Source: Quercus robur (taxonomy: Eukaryota; Streptophyta; Magnoliopsida; Fagales; Fagaceae). From it: a stretch of DNA of 64,000 nucleotides. The notes beneath the pieces are model-generated. The model did not search any database, was not told where the DNA came from, and worked only from the letters and a program-made list of their open reading frames with translations. Shown here in pieces: positions 1-11,711 of the stretch. Numbering within the stretch: the stretch's first letter is position 1; each line of letters opens with the position of its first letter. The stretch is from contig NC_065538.1 of NCBI RefSeq assembly GCF_932294415.1, positions 46,290,843 to 46,354,842 of the forward strand. Direction: 5' to 3'. The position numbers and the translations under genes are program-made.

Positions 1-32
1 AAAAATAAAAAGGAAGATATTTTGGAGAGAAG

Positions 33-1121
33 TGAAAGTTCAAATAGTGTATAAGACACCCTTGAACGTTTAGACCCCCAAATACAAAATAACCAATTCA
101 AGCTTTATGACAAACAACTAGAGTGTGGAAAATGAACATAAGCTATAAACAAAATTGGTAATCAATCTAAGCCAATTAAAATCACATCCATAGCAGATAA
201 TAAAAGGCAAAGATAAAGGGAAGAAAGATGCAAACACAAGGACAACACACAATGTGTTATCGAAGAGGAAACCGAAGCCCTCGGCGTAAAAACTCTCCGC
301 CGCCCTCCAAGCGGTAAGTAATCCACTAGAAAATGTAGTTAGGATACATGAACAGCAATAGACCCTCCAAGCCTAATCTACCTAGTGTACCTAAACCCTC
401 CAACCTTCTTGCTCCAACGAGGTTGCACCGAACCTATTTCTTTTCTAGCTTCTCGGATTACGCTACTTGACCATAGCATCAACCAATGTAGATTGGTTCC
501 TTCCTAACTGCTTCCCAGAACACCAAACAGCCCTCTCACAGTAATGAATATGGTGAGAAAAGGTTTTGGTAAAAAGACCTCTCAAAGGTTAAACAATGGA
601 GAGGAAGAGAGTTGAGGAATTTGAAGAGTCTCTTATGTGAAGATTGTGGATGAATCAATCTTGTATAATACTAGGGTTTCTCTCTCAAAATTCTCTCTGG
701 AAGCTTTCTTTCTTTTCTGGGTATAAGGGGTATTTATACTGAGGTGAGAATGGAATGTGAAGAGTCAGGTTTTTCAAAACAGGGCTGGCTCGCGGCTTGA
801 CTGAGTCACGAGATTCAGCCGCGAGATAATAGAACAGCCAGTTGTCCTATTTTGTCCTGTAGTGCTCCAGTTAGCATGACGCTTCAACTTCTGGCATGCT
901 TGGCACGTGTGTTGCTTCTAGCGGCTTGAAGCTGCGAGTCACCCGCGAGATCCAGTCGGGAGTCTCTATTTTCTTGCACAATCTTGAGCATTTCAACACT
1001 CTATCTCACTCACTACCCTTACAACAATCCCACCTAAATACAGGGTTACTAAATGCTGAAATACAAGCAAATTTGGCACGGAATAAAGCCAATAAGATGG
1101 TTGATTAAATTCAAGCTTACA
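33..1121 (-). repeat. 3' LTR of element C
   Basis: It starts TGAAAGTTC and ends CTTACA on the plus strand, the reverse complement of a TG...CA LTR. A TATA box on the minus strand is seen as tatttata at about 731-738. Upstream of it on that strand, around 780-960, lies a block of TCGCGA/GCGAG-type motifs. The polypurine tract abuts the LTR at 1122. Small ORFs inside it are fixed by LTR copying and are not genes. Confidence 0.88.
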
Positions 1122-1122
1122 A

Positions 1123-1133
1123 TCTCCCCCTTT
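1123..1133 (-). other. Polypurine tract of element C
   Basis: On the minus strand it reads AAAGGGGGAGA immediately before the 3' LTR, preceded by GGAATAGCC. This matches the tract of the other three elements and the general Sirevirus form. Confidence 0.8.
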
Positions 1134-1728
1134 GGCTATTCCGTAACAAAACCCTAAAACAAACTCTAGACTTAACATGTGAGTTGGGAACAGTTGAGCA
1201 AAACTCATTCACACCTAACTCTAGAAACCGTGAAGCTCTTGAATCATATGAATATGAAACTCCTGAAACACAACAATACACCATGATCATTGTATGCAGA
1301 AAAGCATGAAATGCATATGAAGCTGGCAATATGCGATCAAGCAAAGATGGAGTTAAGAAACAAACCATGGCTTGATCAAGAAAGCAATCACTACAAGATA
1401 GTGACAACAATGCTCATTCACACTTGGAATGAACACTTGAACAAACAAGCTAACAAGCTCAATGCAAGTCGCTTGCATGCCCAACACTCAACCAATGCAC
1501 AATACACTAAGTATATGCATCTAGGAACAATCCTACAAGGGCACAAGAGTGACAATACTTAACAAGAAAATGCATGACATTTAGTTAAAAGTACTGATTT
1601 AAAAAAGTATAAAAGGCTGCATAAAGTATGGTACAGACCATAAAGCCTACAGATAAAGAAAACAAACCCTAAAAGCTTACAGAAGCAACATGGGTACAAA
1701 CCACATTATAAACTGAAAAACATCAACA

Positions 1729-1751
1729 ATATATATATATATATATATATA
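1729..1751. repeat. (AT)n microsatellite
   Basis: A run of about eleven AT dinucleotides in the 3' untranslated part of element C. It is not at the equivalent place in elements A or B, so it expanded in this copy. Confidence 0.9.
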
Positions 1752-1900
1752 AAGTAAACCAAGTTTCAAAACCATCCATGTGTTATGAGTTAGAAACAAA
1801 CATACACCAAAACCACAGTGTATCAAACCCATAGTAACAATAATTATCCAAAACATAAACCTATAAATTAAAAGGTAAGACTAAAACAAAAGTATGTGTA

Positions 1901-1960
1901 CTCCCCCTATTACTATGTAGACTTCCCTTTGAACTTTCTCCCCCTTACTGTACGCTCTCC
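1901..1960 (-). other. Cluster of extra polypurine tracts in element C
   Basis: Three or more purine tracts of the form AGGGGGAG on the minus strand lie 0.8 kb before the true polypurine tract, one directly after the end of the accessory gene. Equivalent clusters occur in A, B and D. Multiple polypurine tracts upstream of the 3' LTR are a described trait of Sireviruses. Confidence 0.6.
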
Positions 1961-2135
1961 CCCTTTTTGGCATGAATAGCTAAAGGTTGTCGTCTAACTT
2001 TTGTTAAATAGCTTCTAGTTAATTCTCCATGGTCTCGAGTTGCATTTGAACATGGTTGTTGGTGGAGTAGAGAAGTGTCACCATTTCCTCAATGCGCTTC
2101 TGAATACTTTCAAGCAAACTACCCACTCTATCAGT

Positions 2136-3125
2136 TTAAGGATCAGACTGTACTTGTGGAATGCTAGTTTGTTGAACTTCAGGGATGACACGCGAAGTAG
2201 GTGTGGTATGTGCATATGTCTCTGACTCAAGAGCAGATGGAGTAACCGGAGAGATGTGTGCACTCTTTGGTGTTTTAGAGGAATGAATTTTGCTGGCTTG
2301 TAGAGTGAACATGGAAATTGGACGTAGACGGGTCATCATTTTTCCATCTGAGGGAGGAACAATACCTTCATGAAGAATGAACTTCATGATGAGACTGCAA
2401 AATGGAATACATCCTCGAGCTACTGATCGAGCTACAGTCTTCCTTATGGTTCGAAAGATGTGGGTACAAATATCAATTGGAGCTCCTGTAATAAGATCAC
2501 AGAGGAATTGAGCTCTTCCAAGATTGATGAAAGTCATGTTGGACAATGGGTAGAGATTGGAGAACATGATCAGCTTTAGTGTGGTCAGCTTAAGTGCAAA
2601 CTTGGCAGTGCTTATGGATGTGCCTGTACAAGAGACTTCATGGTCAGGTCTAAGAACTTGTAGAATGTCTTGAGTCTCTGTAGTTCGATCATCATACGGA
2701 GTTAGATCCACATTCGTAGGTCTAGTGATACGGAGAATTCCGGCTATGGAGTTTGGGGTGATGATAAATTCCTTTCCTCTTACCCAACAAATTAACTCAA
2801 CTCCAAGATCACTTGAATTAGAGTAGCATTCTTTAACCAGTTCATCCATTGGGTTATCATAATTCCCAAATAAGTTTGCCCAATCTCTTGGCTCAAAGAT
2901 TCGAGGGATAAAAGCAGTCCCCAGGGTGTCAAACTCAACCACCCGTTCCACTATAGGAGATGCCCTGTTAAAGATGTTTGAGTAGATGTGTGAGGTAAGT
3001 GGGGTTCTAAACCTCTCCAAATCGGAGTCTTTAGATGATTGAGATGAGAGTTGAGTACTTTTAGCAACCAAGGTTGATGGATCATCAGTTACAATGTCTT
3101 TGCCCTTAGAGGATCGACGAGACAT
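2136..3125 (-). CDS. Accessory protein of element C, Transposase_32-like, C-terminally truncated
   Basis: The ORF encodes 329 residues from the ATG at 3125, which directly follows a splice acceptor (CTCTTGCAG). The in-frame upstream extension is intron and is not counted. The N-terminus is short, Ser-rich and basic (MSRRSSKGKD). The core has an RDWANL segment, a GIL.ITRP segment and a block NLGRA.FL.DLITG.PIDIC.HIF. These resemble the family annotated in plants as putative plant transposon protein (PF20167), whose function is unknown. A stop at 2136-2138 cuts off the C-terminal coiled coil that element B keeps; the reading frame continues recognisably to about 1979. No signal peptide or membrane segment is seen. 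The family call is from memory of the motifs and is unsearched. Confidence 0.7.
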   Translation of the reverse strand: MSRRSSKGKDIVTDDPSTLVAKSTQLSSQSSKDSDLERFRTPLTSHIYSNIFNRASPIVERVVEFDTLGTAFIPRIFEPRDWANLFGNYDNPMDELVKECYSNSSDLGVELICWVRGKEFIITPNSIAGILRITRPTNVDLTPYDDRTTETQDILQVLRPDHEVSCTGTSISTAKFALKLTTLKLIMFSNLYPLSNMTFINLGRAQFLCDLITGAPIDICTHIFRTIRKTVARSVARGCIPFCSLIMKFILHEGIVPPSDGKMMTRLRPISMFTLQASKIHSSKTPKSAHISPVTPSALESETYAHTTPTSRVIPEVQQTSIPQVQSDP

Positions 3126-3932
3126 CTGCAAGAGAGTAGGCATACAGAAAAGAACCAAAAATAGCACCACAAAGGACAGATATCAACTTGATTAGATTCA
3201 GATAAAAATGTAAACCAGAGATATCGCACTCAATCACAAACAAAAGTCAGGTTAGTGCCAAATAAAACCATAAGTAACACTGAAGTATAGAATGAGACAG
3301 GTGCATCAAAATGGTGATAGTGCAAGAGAACATAGAGTAACACAAATTTATAAATAACTGTCAATGAGACAATATACCATGAGCATGATATGCACAGATC
3401 AAGAACATTAGAGAAATAAGGAAGGATAGCACAAATTAGAACACAGAAGATAAGAACAGGCATAAAACATCAATATGTAAGAACAGTGGAAACCACATAC
3501 ACCCAAAATAGAGCAAATGGCAGTGAGGCATAACATACTAAAAATGGAATGTTTTAAAGTAATACCCTCAAGACGGAAGCACATACATGTTATGTCAACA
3601 TAAAAACATAGTAATATAAGATAAGCAATCCAATGCCTCAGACATACTTAAACACTCACACTCACAAACGGAGTAAAACACTGAAAAATACCAAACCCAT
3701 ACACCAAATGAGTATGAAACCAACAAAAACCAAAACACAAAACAAAGATTAGCACAATGTGACTAACGATATGAAAGCAAATGAAAACAACACCAAACAC
3801 AACCAACCATACCCAGCAATCTAAGAGTAAAATGTTCGAACACAGTATGTGTCAAAATACAGTAACAACTCAAAAAGCAAGAAAAAAATATTCAAAACAT
3901 AAAATATGAAGTGAGAAAGAGAAGACCCATAC
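3126..3932 (-). other. Intron before the accessory ORF of element C
   Basis: The donor is AAAAG|GTATGGG at 3933/3932. The acceptor CTCTTGCAG ends at 3126, one base before the start codon. The 807 nt between is AT-rich with no long ORF. Element B has the same donor and acceptor at equivalent places, so the intron is a conserved part of the element. Confidence 0.65.
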
Positions 3933-4094
3933 CTTTTCTTGATGATTTTGAGAAGAAATGATACAACAATGGAGTTCGAAGGGGGTGACACGGAGTGTTT
4001 GGGTAAGTTTCAAACGAAAGAGAAAATGAACAGTCACATAAAGTTCGAGGGAAAACTGAAAAAGATTTTAAAAACTGCCCTCACTGTGCAAAAC

Positions 4095-4340
4095 ACGCGT
4101 TTTTCGCGGCTGAGGTAAGTCGTCAGATACACCCGCCAAAACACTTTAAGCCAAAAGTTTTTGAAAAATTTTCTAAGTGTTTTTCGCGGCTGGAAGTTTC
4201 ACTCGCGAGGGAATCGCGAGATGAGCAGCGAAAATCTCTGTGTAACCCTTGGGACTGGACCTTCCACTCGCGAACAAGTCTCCAAAATTGTCCCGCAAGC
4301 TCGCGACTGTGGCATGCGACTTGACTTACCCGCGACTGAG
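4095..4340 (-). promoter_or_regulatory. TCGCGA-rich cluster upstream of the accessory gene (element C)
   Basis: About 250 bp contain many GCGAG, TCGCGA and CCGCGA words in otherwise AT-rich DNA. The same word set occurs in the LTR U3 regions and at the equivalent place in A, B and D. Its position just upstream of the spliced leader suggests a second, internal promoter. This is inference; no expression evidence is available. Confidence 0.4.
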
Positions 4341-5401
4341 TTGCCAAAATAGGGCAACACTGTTTTTTGAAATTTGCAATTTTTGAAGAACAAAATACTT
4401 TCCAAAAAACACCTAAAACACTCAAAAATCTTTTTGTGTTTGAATCAACAAAGATTGAGCATGTGAAAACACATTTTATTAAGTACAATCACACAAATAA
4501 ATATGGCATTCATTGAACATAATCTTGTGTGTTGTGTGTGGGTATCAACAATGAGATAGTCCTTAGTCTAATGTGAAGCTTCAATGATCAATTCAATCAA
4601 GGCATACGCAATTAACATTAGATCATGTGACTCATCTCAATTACAGAAGTATGCATATATAACCTCCCACAAGACTTGATTACATACTTTGGAGCTTTAC
4701 ATTTGACTCCACTTTCAATCAAAATATTTGATCTTTTTGATCCTTTTGAGACAATCACCTCTCATTGTGAGAGTGATATTTGATATTTCACCTTAATGAG
4801 ATAGCCTTTGGCTTTTTGAATAATCATTCACTTTAATTTTTGGTCACTTTCCTTTTTTCCTAGTCGAATACTAGTATGTGCGATAGACTTTTGCAGTTCA
4901 ATATCTTTTTTCATTTGGAGAATTACATTTGGTGAGTTCATTTTAGCAAAAAACAAAAATAAAGAGTGGGAAGATATATAGGCACAAGTCTATGCATGTC
5001 TCAAGATCAACATAACCATTTACTAATCATTCATGACAAGTTTGAAGATCTATTTACAATAGTCACACAGATTTCAAGATTTCTTCCACAGTGATAAGAG
5101 TGCAAAGAAACAAGCTACACTCATAAATGCACAAAGCCATTAGCACAAAGGTACAAGGCAAAACAAGTCTTGAGACAAAACTCAACAATGTCGGTCAAAC
5201 TTTTTGATTTTCTACTTTTTATGTGGTTTTTGGGTTTTTGACACATAAGAAGGAAAAAATTGATAAAAAAAAAAACAAAAAAGAATAAACGATAGAATGC
5301 AAAAACAAACAAACACATTTCAACCAACACAATTAATAAGCAAACAACCAAACAAAGTCACAAAGCATAGGAAGTATTGATGCATGGACATATTATAATG
5401 C

Positions 5402-7529
5402 TTATGCATGAGTACCCTTTTTCACCCACACGTCAATTGCGTTTAGGGTGATTTCCTTATAGGATTGGGTATGAGAGTTAGGGCTTTCAAACCTTCGTGT
5501 GAAGCTTTCCAAGCAGTTGGTGAAAGCACCAATCATCTTCATCATGTCCATCATTCCAGAATCACCACTTTGATCTCTTGATGGTTCACCAGCCCAATTT
5601 CTCCTGTCATTTCTAGGTCCTCATGACCTTGGAGTAGTTGCATTATTCATTGCTCTCAGCTTTTGACAATTTGGCCGAGTATGCCCTTGAAATCGTTAAT
5701 GATGACACAAATAGTTCAATCTAGGACCTCTTTGTGATCGTGGATGAGACTTGGCTCGGGATTCAGACCTACCCACAGATAGATTATGAGGGTTGATCAC
5801 TATCCGTTGGTTCTCCACATTTCTCTTCTCCTCTATCTTGGGCTTCTCAGCAGTAGGGCCAACTTCAACTGACTTTTTGGCCTTTATGAACTTCACTTCT
5901 TTAGTGATATTGCCAGATGAGCTACTCCCTCTGGTATATCCCAACCCGGATTTGTCTGAAAAGTTTTTTTGAGATGAAATAACATCATCTAGCTTCTTGG
6001 TGGTGACTTTCTCTATCTTAGCATTTACTTGCACAACCTCTTGCTCAAGAAATCTCACTTTTGTGTAGGCTTCTGACAGCTCACCATTCAGTGTTTCTAT
6101 CTCACATTTGGCCTCCTTATATCGAATTAGGAGACTTTTATAGTCCTCCTATGCCTTCTTCATCTTTCTCACAGCTGCCTTGGCCACCCTTGTGTACTCA
6201 CCCGACTTCTTCAGGAGTGAGCTATAATTCTCTTAAAGATTGGCTGTGCTTTCATCTTCTTCAGCATCTAATTCTTCAACAACTCCCAATGATTCTTCAT
6301 CACTATGTTCTCCAAGTTCATGTACAACAAATTCAACTTGTCTGAAGACTCAACATGGGTAAAAGCAGAATAATTTCCTTCTTTGTCACAGCTTTCCTCA
6401 GAATCTGAGTTGGATGAATCCGAGTCACTCAAGGTCGTGGCATACACCTTGCCTTTCGATTTTAAATAATTCGAACATTCTTTCTTAAAGTGTCCATGTC
6501 CGTTGCATTCAAAACAAATGACACCTTGTGTAGATTGGGATTCTTTTCCATCTTTCTTTTTGAATTCCCTTTTCTCCCTTCCTGAACTTTGGAATTTTCC
6601 TTTATCACCAAATTTACCATTATTCTTGAATTTCAAGAATTTTCGGAAGTTTTTCACCAGGTATGCAACATCTTTGTCAACCACATCCTCATCCGATGAG
6701 TCATGGACTTCCGACTTTTCATTAATGGTCTTAAGAGCTAGAGATTTGCTCTTCCGTTAAGTGGGCAGTGACATTTCATAAGTCTGAAGAGAACCAATCA
6801 GCTCTTGGACTTTGATGTCATCAAGGTCCTTATTCTCTTCAATCGCTGTCACTTTGGCACGAAAACTTTCCGATAATGATCGAAGGATCTTCCTTACTAT
6901 TTTAGAATCCTCCGTTTTCTCCCCTAAATTGAACTTGCTGACAACCACCTCATTCAGCTTGCTATAGAAAGAGTCAAAGGACTCATCCTCACTCATTTTG
7001 AGCTCCTCAAACTGAGTGGTCAACAACTGCAGCTTGGTGTCTTTCACTTTCTTTGTGCCTTTGTAGGTGGTCTCCAATATCTCCCATGCTTCCTTGGCAA
7101 CGGTAATGTGAGAAATCCTGTGAAACTCATCTAGAGACACACCACAAAAAATCGCGTTAAGTGTTTTACTGTTAGCATTAGATGCAGTGAGTGCTGCCTT
7201 ATCCCATGTGGATTTAGCTTCCTCAGGCCTGGTCCAACCTATATCTCCTATGCTTCCTTGGCAACGGTAATGTGAGAAATTCTGTAAAACTCATCTGGAG
7301 ACACACCACAAAAAATCGAGTTAATTGTTTTACTGTTAGCATTAGATGTAGTGAGTGCTGCCTTATCCAATGTGGATTTGGCTTCCTCAGGCCTGGTCCA
7401 ACTTATATCAACAACATCCCAAACTGATTCATCAATGGAACATAGAAATGCTCTCATGCGAACCTTCCAAAAAGCATAATTACTACCATCAAAGTATGGA
7501 GGTGCATTTAGGGATTGAGACCGATCCAT
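5402..7529 (-). pseudogene. gag pseudogene of element C
   Basis: This is a Copia-type gag starting MDRSQSLNAPPYFDG at 7529. The N-terminal part is a UBN2-like capsid region, followed by a CX2CX4HX4C knuckle (CFECNGHGHFKKEC, intact here), a coiled coil and a second knuckle. It is dead in several ways. A 164 bp tandem duplication (7077-7240 and 7241-7404) shifts the frame. A TAA stands for Gln near 6757. A stop near 5696 replaces the second Cys of knuckle two. The ancestral stop lies at 5402-5404 after the VWVKKGTHA-type tail. In autonomous Sireviruses the equivalent tail runs on into pol; here it simply ends. Confidence 0.85.
7077..7404 (-). repeat. 164 bp tandem duplication inside gag of element C
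   Basis: Positions 7077-7240 and 7241-7404 are near-identical direct copies; the word ATATC occurs at both ends and at the joint. The length is not a multiple of three, so the copy breaks the gag frame. A and B have one copy. Confidence 0.88.
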
Positions 7530-7584
7530 CTCAATAGGGAGTCAAGGATCACACTATGGTAATGAAACCACTAAAAGTGTACCC

Positions 7585-7596
7585 TCTCTGATACCA
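7585..7596 (-). other. Primer binding site of element C
   Basis: TGGTATCAGAGA on the minus strand, 2 nt inside the 5' LTR. It matches the tRNA-iMet-type site of the other copies (TGGTATCAGAGC) except the last base. Confidence 0.8.
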
Positions 7597-7598
7597 AT

Positions 7599-8682
7599 TG
7601 AAATTTCAAATAGTGTTTTAGACCCCCAAATACAAAATAACCAATTCAAGCTTTATAACAAACAACTAGAGTGCGAAAAATGAACACAAGCTATAAACAG
7701 AATTGGTAATCAATCTAAGCCAATTAAAATCACATCCACAGCAGATAATAAAAGGCAAAGATAAAGGGAAGGAAGATGCAAACACAAGGACAACACACGA
7801 TGTGTTATCGAAGAGGAAACCGAAGCCCTCGGCGTAAAACCTCTCCACCGCCCTCCAAGCGGTAAGTAATCCACTAGAAAATGTAGTTGGGATACATGAA
7901 CAGTAATAGACCCTCCAAGCCTAATCTACCTAGTGTACCTAAGCCCTCCAAGCTTCTTGCTCCAATGAGGTTGCGCCGAACCTATTTCTTTTCTAACTTC
8001 CCGGATTCAGCTACTTAACCATAGCATCAACCAATGTAGATTGGTTCCTTCCTAACTGCTTCCTAGAACACCAAACAGCCTTCTCACAGTAATGGATATA
8101 ATGAGAAAAGGTTTTGGTAAAAAGACCTCTCAAGGGTTTAACAATGGAGAGGAAGAGAGTTGAGGAATTTGAAGAGTCTCTTATGTGAAGATTGTGGATG
8201 AATCAATCTTGTATAACACTAGGGTTTCTCTGTCAAAATTCTCTTTGGAAGCTCTCTTTCTTTTGTGGGTATAAGGGGTATTTATATTGGGGTGAGAATG
8301 GAATGTGAAGAGTCAGGTTTTTCAAAATAGGGCTGGCTCACGGCTTGGCCTCGCGGCTTGACTGAGTCGCGAGATCCAGTTGCGAGATAACAGAATGGCT
8401 AGTTGTCCTATTTTGTCCTGTAGTGCTTCAGCTAGAATGACGCTTCAACTTCTAGCATGCTTGGCACGTGTGCTGCTTTTGGCGGCTCGAAGCCACGAGT
8501 CACCCGCGAGATCCAATCTCGAGTCTCTGTTTTCTTGCACACTCTTGAGCATTTCAACACTCTATCTCACTCACTACCCTTACAACAATCCCACCTAAAT
8601 ACAGGGTTACTAAATGCTGAAATAGAAGCAAATTTGGCACGGAATAAAGCCAACAAGATGGTTGATTAAATTCAACCTTACA
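7599..8682 (-). repeat. 5' LTR of element C
   Basis: This is the partner of the LTR at 33-1121. Next to the primer binding site it lacks an 18 bp stretch that the 3' LTR keeps. It also carries an extra short repeat in the TCGCGA-rich U3 part (about 8338-8360). The outer end TTACA is followed by the target duplication AGAAG. Confidence 0.88.
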
Positions 8683-8687
8683 AGAAG

Positions 8688-9490
8688 AAAAAATAATAAA
8701 AGAAAATAGAATAATTACTAAATGAAAATATAGCTAGGAAGCATGGGTGCGCTGATTGGGCTAGTGCACCTGAGTCGGATATGCATGGATTGGCTATGCG
8801 GCCATAGATGTAGCTACACATGTGTTCGTGGCCGAACTTTTTTTTGTTATTTTTAATTTGGGCCAATACAGTCCGATTGGGTTCAAAAAGGGCCGAAACA
8901 TGCCCTAAATTAATCTGATATGAGAAGAAATAATTGTTTTAAAAAAAAAAGGTAAAATGTTTCATCAAAACACACCGTTTTGACAACCTACTTTAAAGAA
9001 ATAACTTTAAAATTATCCCAAAGTCTCTCTTATTCTCTTTGTCACCTCTCTCTCTACCCACGGCTTTAGCAGTCCAGCTCTTCCTCAGACTCCCTCTATC
9101 TCTCATTTTATTATCTATTAATGCTCTTAAATTGTTATATGTTTACCATTATATGTAAAATAAAATTCTTTGCAATATATAGAAAATAAAAATAAAAATA
9201 TATTTAATAATTTATTAATAAATGTATCCTATCACACTCATATCCTACTTTTTCAAAAATTGTCATGCTGTTGCATTGCACCCACACCCACACCCACACC
9301 CAAACTCGAATCTGCACCGTGCTTTCTAGAAATATAGGTAGGGAAAAAAAAAAGTAGTTTGACTTCTTCATCTTCTTCCTTTATATTTATTTATTGAGAA
9401 GAAGCAAATTTGATTTAGTTATATATAAAAAGTGGGGCAAAAAAAAAAAAATAAGAAAATAGTTATAAGCTAAAATTTAACAAAAAAAAA
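8688..9490. other. Intergenic, no gene recognised
   Basis: AT-rich sequence with homopolymer runs and a short (CACCCA)n run near 9278-9300. No coding sequence or element ends were recognised. Confidence 0.5.
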
Positions 9491-10715
9491 AATAGATAAG
9501 TTGGTTTGAATGCTCTATCCCATTCATATTATGTATTATATGATTAATTTATTATTAGAAAAATAATTGCGTATTTCATACTGCATACTGCCTACTGCAT
9601 AGCATAACATTGGGGTCCCAACTTGCATGAATTTTCGTATCTCCTGTAGTGTAGGACCCTCCTATATTTGAGTGACCTGGCACATATGCCAGGTACAAGA
9701 TATAGGGTCCGTTTGGATTGAACTTATTGTTGCTGAAATTGAAAACTGAAAACACTGTAGCAAAATAATTTTTAAATATGTAAATAGTACCGTGGGACCC
9801 ATTTTTAATATTTTTTAATACGTGAACAGTGTATGTACAGTGCGTGAACAGTACATACACTGTTCATAACAGTATATTTTGTCTCCCAAAATCAACAAAT
9901 GTGGGCAAAAAAGTAAAAAAACAAAGGAAAACGCAACACTAGAAAACGTGGACGCAGGATTCTTTTGAATCCAAACGCCCTCATAGTGAGCGTTTGGTTT
10001 CAGCTGAAACCAACGTTCACGTTTTCATTTCACGTTTCCATCCTTTTTTTTTTTTTTTTTTAGCGTATGAACAGTTAATTTACTGTGCAGAGAAAAAAAT
10101 TACTGTTCATGCACTGTAGCAGTACTGTTCACGTACTGTAGCAGTACTGTTTACGCATTAAAAATATTAAAAATGGGTCCCACGGTACTTTTCACACATT
10201 TAAAATTTATTTTGCTACAGTGTTTTCAGTTTTCGGTTTCAGCAACAATAAATTCAATCCAAACGGACCCATAATTTTCGCCTCTGTAGACGTTGACATC
10301 ACTTAGAAGCAATTAAACAATTTATTTTGTAATGTACTTTCTTGCCATCACAAGTCAAAAAATATCATCTTCCATGATGCCTCGTAATAGTTGCTTGGAT
10401 TTGACCATAAGAAGCCAACTTTCCCTGCACTTGTAATTTGTTCGATTGAAGCAGTCAAGTCTAAGGATCTAAGTTAAAGATACTGAAAAACAAAAATTCT
10501 ATTCCGACTTTTTGAATAATGTTAAAAATAGCCATCCTTCGATTTCGTTAGTCGTTTTCTATCAATGACTATCATACACGTTTACGTAAATTGAATGGTA
10601 TTCAACCACGTCCATAAATAAAAGTTGCTGTAATTAAGATTTAAGAGACTTTTGTTTTTGTGTTCTTTTATTTTCTTTTTGGGTGAACATAATTATCAAA
10701 CTCTCATAATGGCTA
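9490..10715 (+). pseudogene. Inverted relic of a GLR promoter and start codon
   Basis: Outside the foldback insert at 9705-10270, this plus-strand stretch is homologous to the minus-strand upstream region of GLR-2 (37357-37960 reversed). Shared landmarks include a CATGAATTTTCGTAT block (about 9625), a GTTGACATC block (about 10290), AGAAGCCAACTTTCCCTGCA (about 10410) and the leader GGGTGAAC.TAATTATCAAA. The leader ends at an ATGGCT start matching the GLR Met-Ala. Homology stops there: the next codons are ATA TAG. It is therefore a 5' end without a gene, facing opposite to the rest of the array. An ancient inverted duplication or rearrangement explains it best. Confidence 0.7.
9705..10270. mobile_element. 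Foldback MITE (Tourist/PIF-like guess) inside the GLR promoter relic
   Basis: It begins GGGTCCGTTTGGATTGAA and ends with the reverse complement, TTCAATCCAAACGGACCC. The two arms are inverted near-copies of each other for well over 100 bp, including the block GTACCGTGGGACCCATTTTT, and carry several ACTGTTCA/TGAACAGT words. A 3 bp duplication ATA flanks it (9702-9704 and 10271-10273). There is no coding capacity. The superfamily is inferred from TIR style and the 3 bp duplication. Confidence 0.7.
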
Positions 10716-10846
10716 TATAGGGGCGTGTCCCTGTTTTGAGGCTAAACACTAATGCCGAGCCATCAGCCGAGTGACGAGGTCAATGGAGATACTAATTTCT
10801 GAATCAATAGCCAATCCAAAGTATCCAAGGAGAGGAGAATTGGAGT

Positions 10847-11627
10847 AAGGCTGCATTTGGCTCGATGCAAATTCATTTCCGAGTGTAAAATAGATTCAGG
10901 GGAAAATATTTTATGTAAAAGGAAAATATGTTCGGTTATTTGACTGTGTTGTGAAAATTATGCCGGAAAATTATTTCTTGTGTTTGGTCTTACATGTAAA
11001 AAACCTATTTTCAAAAAAGGGAAACACAAGTCAGCCCCCGGCCAGCACTTGGTCCAGCCACCGCCACCACCAAGGAAAAGCACAACCCACAACCAACCAC
11101 CCAAAATCCAGATCGAGAAGAGGAAAAAAACCGCCCACATTGCTTCGTTACCACCAAAATCCACCAAAAAACCACCACTCAAACCACCACAATAACAACA
11201 AAATCTAAAATCAAAGAAAAAGAATATCAAACATAGAAATATGTGGGGGGTTTGGTTCGGGTTAGAGAGAAAAAGTGAGATGAGAAGATGAAGACCACCG
11301 TGGAGAAGAGAGGGAGGGTGAGACCGATTGAAGAGAGGGATGGTGATACCGTTCCAGATCGAGCAATGGCGGTGGTGGATCAAGTTCATGCAGAGGTGGA
11401 GGAGGTGTTTGACTGGTCAACAGTGAGGTGGAGTGAGAAGATGAGGGAGAAAATCACTGTGGGTGCATAGCTGGCAACCAGAAAGGTGGATCGGTGATGA
11501 GGGAGGGGTGGGCTGAGATCTGGGTGGACCGGTGTTTGTGGGTCTTGGGTGTTTGGCCGGCACGTGATCTGAGCGGTGGGGGAGACACGATCTGGGCTGG
11601 CCAGAGCTTAGCTAGGCGGCCACCTGT

Positions 11628-11711
<84 letters not shown>

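Larger units (their letters stand above)
33..8682 (-). mobile_element. Element C: pol-less Sirevirus-like LTR retrotransposon with gag relic and accessory gene
   Basis: This is a complete LTR-to-LTR insertion on the minus strand. The 5 bp target duplication AGAAG lies at 28-32 and 8683-8687. The LTRs are 33-1121 (3') and 7599-8682 (5'). The internal order on the minus strand is primer binding site, broken gag (7529-5402), an untranslated stretch with a TCGCGA-rich cluster, an intron-containing leader, the accessory ORF (3125-2136), purine tracts and 3' LTR. I see no protease, integrase or reverse transcriptase coding. The LTRs differ by about 4% plus small indels over the first 270 bp I compared, so this is the oldest of the four family members. 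It can only have moved with enzymes supplied in trans. Confidence 0.9.

Noticed and set aside
896..1108. Small ORFs repeated in all LTRs (for example 896-1108, 8457-8669, 22862-23074, 48160-48372, 57438-57650)
   Set aside because: They recur because the LTRs are copies of one another. They have no start context, lie across U3 and the LTR border, and share no protein features.
10951..11389. Pro-rich and aromatic-rich ORFs on both strands
   Set aside because: They overlap on opposite strands inside a non-coding inverted-repeat element and show composition bias only.
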